Origin: Bacillota bacterium
Lineage (GTDB): Bacteria > Bacillota > Clostridia > Lachnospirales > Lachnospiraceae
Direction: 5' to 3'
NCBI GenBank assembly: GCA_023415475.1
Contig: JAEZKL010000058.1
Coordinates: 1-17,222, forward strand
Length of the DNA stretch: 17,222 nucleotides
The position numbers and the translations under genes were made by a program. Below are positions 15,043 through 17,222 of the stretch, in pieces (the first letter of the stretch is position 1; the number at the start of each line of letters is the position of its first letter). The notes under the pieces were generated by a model. The model did no database searches. It worked only from the letters and a program-made list of their open reading frames with translations, and was not told where the DNA came from.

Positions 15043-15366
15043 CTATCTTTCCTGCATCATTTTCAATTGCTTATCGATTGCGTCTGCTAAGCCCTTGTCA
15101 AGCACAGCTAAAGAAGCGCGAAACTCCTTACCCATTGCATGACCCAAGTCATTCTTTATGCCAAAGAAAAATATTGGCACTTTATAGTAAGTACACATGT
15201 TGGTAAACATTTTTTTAGTATTATCAGATGCGTCCTCTGCTACAATTACAAGCGCAGCTTTATGTTCCTTCACTGCCTTCTCAGTAGAGAATTCGCCACT
15301 TACAAGCTTTCCTGATTTTGTTGCAATTCCAAACAGGTTAAATACCTTCTTTTCTTCCGGACTCAA
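15043..15366 (-). CDS. ylxQ: L7Ae-family ribosomal/K-turn-binding protein YlxQ
   Basis: This is a small protein of the L7Ae/L30e/S12e fold, whose members bind kink-turns in RNA; the exact target in bacteria is not settled. It has 107 residues, normal for YlxQ. Visible are LFGIATKSGKLVSGEF (11-26), AALVIVAEDAS (37-47) followed by NTKKMF, and VPIFFFG (63-69). The start is a TTG at 15366, preceded by AAGGAG 10 bases upstream, inside the end of ylxR. The next possible starts would remove conserved residues. It overlaps ylxR by 29 bases and is followed 12 bases later by infB, as in many Firmicutes. The weak start codon may keep its level low relative to infB. Confidence 0.92.
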   Translation of the reverse strand: MSPEEKKVFNLFGIATKSGKLVSGEFSTEKAVKEHKAALVIVAEDASDNTKKMFTNMCTYYKVPIFFFGIKNDLGHAMGKEFRASLAVLDKGLADAIDKQLKMMQER

Positions 15367-15625
15367 GCAAAATCATCTCCTTCTCCAATGTTTCTATCAA
15401 TTCACCTGGAATGGTAACCTTGAGAGAACGGTCCAAGCCCTTTGTCTTTATTGCTTTCTGCAGACAGGTCAAAGAACAACATACATATGCTCCTCTGCCA
15501 TTCTTCTTACCTGTTGCATCAATTACAATCTCCTCCTCCGGAGTCTTAAGAACACGGATCAATTCTTTTTTTGGCTTCATCTCACCGCATCCGGTACACA
15601 TTCTTAACGGTAATTTCTTTGCCAT
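15338..15625 (-). CDS. rnpM: RNase P modulator RnpM (YlxR family)
   Basis: This family was long uncharacterised as YlxR; the B. subtilis member binds the RNase P RNA and modulates its activity. The 95-residue protein shows RMCTGCGEMKPKKELIR (8-24) and GRGAYVC (43-49), the family signatures, with a Cys-X2-Cys pair (10, 13) and further cysteines (49, 50, 55). The open frame extends 17 codons further up into nusA. The ATG at 15625 follows GGAGG at 6 bases and gives the usual MAKKLPLRMC start. The nusA stop is 13 bases upstream, and ylxQ begins inside its 3' end. Confidence 0.95.
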   Translation of the reverse strand: MAKKLPLRMCTGCGEMKPKKELIRVLKTPEEEIVIDATGKKNGRGAYVCCSLTCLQKAIKTKGLDRSLKVTIPGELIETLEKEMILLESGRKEGI

Positions 15626-15638
15626 CAATATCCTCCAA

Positions 15639-16685
15639 TTAATAACCCATACTCTGAGATTCGCTCTTGATATCAATCTTATATCCGGTCAGCTTTGCAG
15701 CCAGTCTGGCATTTTGACCTTCCTTACCGATGGCAAGAGATAATTGATAATCGGGAACGATGACTCTGGCACTCTTCTCATATTCATCAACGGTAACAGA
15801 TACAACCTTAGCCGGGCTTAATGCATTTTCGATCAGTCTGGCAGGATCATTACTCGAGTTAATAATATCAATCTTCTCGTTACGAAGCTCATGTACGATT
15901 GCATTTACTCTTGCGCCATTCATACCGACACAGGCACCCACAGCATCAACATCCGGATTGTTGCTCCATACAGCCATCTTTGTTCTGGAGCCTGCTTCTC
16001 TGGAAATACTCTTGATCTCAACGGTTCCGTCTTGTATCTCGGTTACTTCGGCCTCGAATAAACGCTTCACTAATTCCGGATGGGTTCTGGACACCGTAAT
16101 TCTCGGTCCCTTAGTGGTATCCTTTACTTCCAATACATATAATTTAATACGATCGGTAGGCCTGAATACTTCGCCTCTTATCTGCTCATTCTCAGTCAAG
16201 ATTGCGTCTACCTTACCCAAATTAATACTTACATTATTACCCACATAACGCTGCACGATACCGGTTACAATATCCTTCTCTTTACCGCTATACTGGGTAA
16301 ACAGCACCTTTCTTTCTTCCTCACGGATCTTCTGAACTACTACTTGCTTAGCCTTCTGAGCAGCGATACGTCCAAAATTCTTCGGTGTAACCTCAATGGC
16401 CATTATATCACCAAGTTCTTTTCTGGCATCCTTCATCTTGGCTTGAGCTATGCTGATCTGCATAATAGGGTCAGTAACCTCTTCCACTACTTCCTTCATA
16501 GCAAATACATTTACTTCACCTGTGATTCTATCAATATTAACCTTAATATTATCAGCTCTGCCATAATTGTTCTTACATGCTGCAACCAATGAGTTCTCTA
16601 ATGCCTCAAGCAAAATATCTTTACTGATATCCTTTTCCTTTTCAATCTGGTTTAAAGCTTCAATGAGTTCCTTGTTCGCATCCAT
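15639..16685 (-). CDS. nusA: Transcription termination/antitermination protein NusA
   Basis: NusA binds RNA polymerase and nascent RNA and controls pausing, termination and antitermination. At 348 residues it has the short Gram-positive form: an N-terminal polymerase-binding domain (1-130), an S1 domain (about 136-200), KH1 (GMNG at 254-257) and KH2 (GKEG at 320-323). The C-terminal acidic repeats of E. coli NusA are absent. The ATG at 16685 has GGAGG 13 bases upstream, a longer spacing than its neighbours; a TTG closer to GGAGG (16697) would be only two bases away and is not credible. The upstream segment is duplicated and carries a second ribosome binding site sequestered in a hairpin, suggesting translational control. 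Confidence 0.97.
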   Translation of the reverse strand: MDANKELIEALNQIEKEKDISKDILLEALENSLVAACKNNYGRADNIKVNIDRITGEVNVFAMKEVVEEVTDPIMQISIAQAKMKDARKELGDIMAIEVTPKNFGRIAAQKAKQVVVQKIREEERKVLFTQYSGKEKDIVTGIVQRYVGNNVSINLGKVDAILTENEQIRGEVFRPTDRIKLYVLEVKDTTKGPRITVSRTHPELVKRLFEAEVTEIQDGTVEIKSISREAGSRTKMAVWSNNPDVDAVGACVGMNGARVNAIVHELRNEKIDIINSSNDPARLIENALSPAKVVSVTVDEYEKSARVIVPDYQLSLAIGKEGQNARLAAKLTGYKIDIKSESQSMGY

Positions 16686-16696
16686 TTTTTTATCAA

Positions 16697-16779
16697 ATCC
16701 TCCTTTAATGTAAATAGAATTGGTATAACCTTATCAGGAGGATTTATCCTCCTTTAATGTAAATAAGATTGGTATAATT
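16697..16779 (-). promoter_or_regulatory. Duplicated SD element with shared anti-SD before nusA
   Basis: A 34-base segment containing AGGAGGAT occurs twice, at 16746-16779 and 16697-16730, with 30 of 34 bases identical and a 49-base period. Between them lies ATCCTCCT (minus strand 16743-16736), perfectly complementary to both. It can pair with the first copy (8-bp arms, 2-base centre, or 7 bp with a TAAA tetraloop) or with the second, functional SD (16704-16697). This gives two mutually exclusive states for nusA translation. Confidence 0.6.
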
Positions 16780-16782
16780 TCT

Positions 16783-17222
16783 CTAAAAATCAAAGGTTAA
16801 CCGTACCATTGCTATATCCGCTCTTGCAATCTCCATTGTCGTGTTATCCTCAAACTCAAGTGTAATTGTTGTTGCATCATAAGCCTTTAATAGCCCAACA
16901 AACTCCTTCTTCTTGTTCACAGCCTTATAAAGCTTGACTTCAACCTCTTCTCCAAGGCTTCTCTCAAAATGTTTATCCTTCTTTAATTGTCTCCCAAGTC
17001 CGGGAGAGCTTACCTCTAATACGTAGGAATCCGTGATAAAATCATGTCGATCCAGCAAATCACTCAATGCCCTGCTCACTAGTACACAGTCATCAACCGT
17101 GATACCGGCTTCTTTGTCAATATAAGCTCTTAGATACCAGTTGCCACCTTCCTTTACATATTCAATATCATACAATTCGAAATGATGCTCTGCCAAAATA
17201 GGTTCCAGTAACTGTTCTGTCT
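16783..17222 (-). CDS. rimP: Ribosome maturation factor RimP, 5' end cut off by the window
   Basis: RimP binds the 30S subunit and is needed for its early maturation. The visible part is 146 codons and continues without a stop to the right edge. The frame before the TTG at 17196 reads TEQLLEPILAEHH, which is the conserved RimP N-terminal helix, so that TTG is not the start and the true start lies just outside. Recognisable are YDIEYVKEGGNWYLRAYIDK, ITVDDCVLVSRALSDLLD, YVLEVSSPGLGRQL and the small C-terminal SH3-like domain (VGLLKAYD to VRLTF). It ends with TAG. It is the first visible gene of the rimP-nusA-infB operon; its promoter is not in view. Confidence 0.96.
   Translation of the reverse strand, partial: TEQLLEPILAEHHFELYDIEYVKEGGNWYLRAYIDKEAGITVDDCVLVSRALSDLLDRHDFITDSYVLEVSSPGLGRQLKKDKHFERSLGEEVEVKLYKAVNKKKEFVGLLKAYDATTITLEFEDNTTMEIARADIAMVRLTFDF

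Noticed and set aside
17194..17196. TTG as the start of rimP
   Set aside because: The upstream frame continues with conserved RimP residues to the window edge, so the gene is merely truncated by the window.

Overview
The window looks like chromosomal DNA of a low-GC, Gram-positive anaerobe, most likely a Lachnospiraceae/Clostridia member. This is inferred from the gene order rimP-nusA-ylxR-ylxQ-infB-rbfA-nrnA-truB-ribF, the strong AGGAGG ribosome binding sites, the short NusA without C-terminal acidic repeats, a YmaF-family protein, and a very long Gly/Gln/Arg-rich IF2 N-terminus. Every convincing gene is on the minus strand, so transcription runs from the right edge to the left. I see no tRNA, rRNA, CRISPR array, transposase or phage gene.

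Right to centre (17222 to about 7800) is the translation/RNA operon: rimP (its 5' end lies outside the window), nusA, rnpM/ylxR, an L7Ae-like ylxQ, infB, rbfA, nrnA, truB and ribF. The genes are tightly packed or overlapping. The exceptions are structured spacers between rimP and nusA (duplicated Shine-Dalgarno segment), infB and rbfA (long palindrome), and truB and ribF. A strong intrinsic terminator after ribF (7803-7866) ends the unit.

The left half has smaller units. After a hairpin-rich gene-free stretch (7490-7937) comes a two-gene ABC exporter (ATPase 7471-6707, permease 6704-5100). rpsO (S15) follows, with its own good promoter, a folded leader and a textbook terminator. Next come a MATE-family efflux protein, a histidine-rich YmaF-family protein, and pnp (PNPase) with an extended -10 promoter and a folded leader of about 130 nt. 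Stem-loops of unknown role follow pnp at the left edge.

Functionally the window is dominated by ribosome maturation (RimP, RbfA, TruB), initiation (IF2), transcription elongation control (NusA), RNA turnover (PNPase, NrnA, the RNase P modulator RnpM) and flavin cofactor synthesis (RibF). Two transport systems and YmaF are interspersed. No wholly novel protein system is apparent. The most unusual signals are RNA-level or repeat-level: the duplicated SD / shared anti-SD element before nusA, the seven-copy 18-residue repeat in IF2, the pnp and rpsO leaders, the hairpin cluster at 7646-7776 (a possible small RNA), and the in-frame duplication of the 3' end of the ymaF gene. Several start codons are corrected from ribosome binding sites; three of them are TTG (ylxQ, truB, ymaF).
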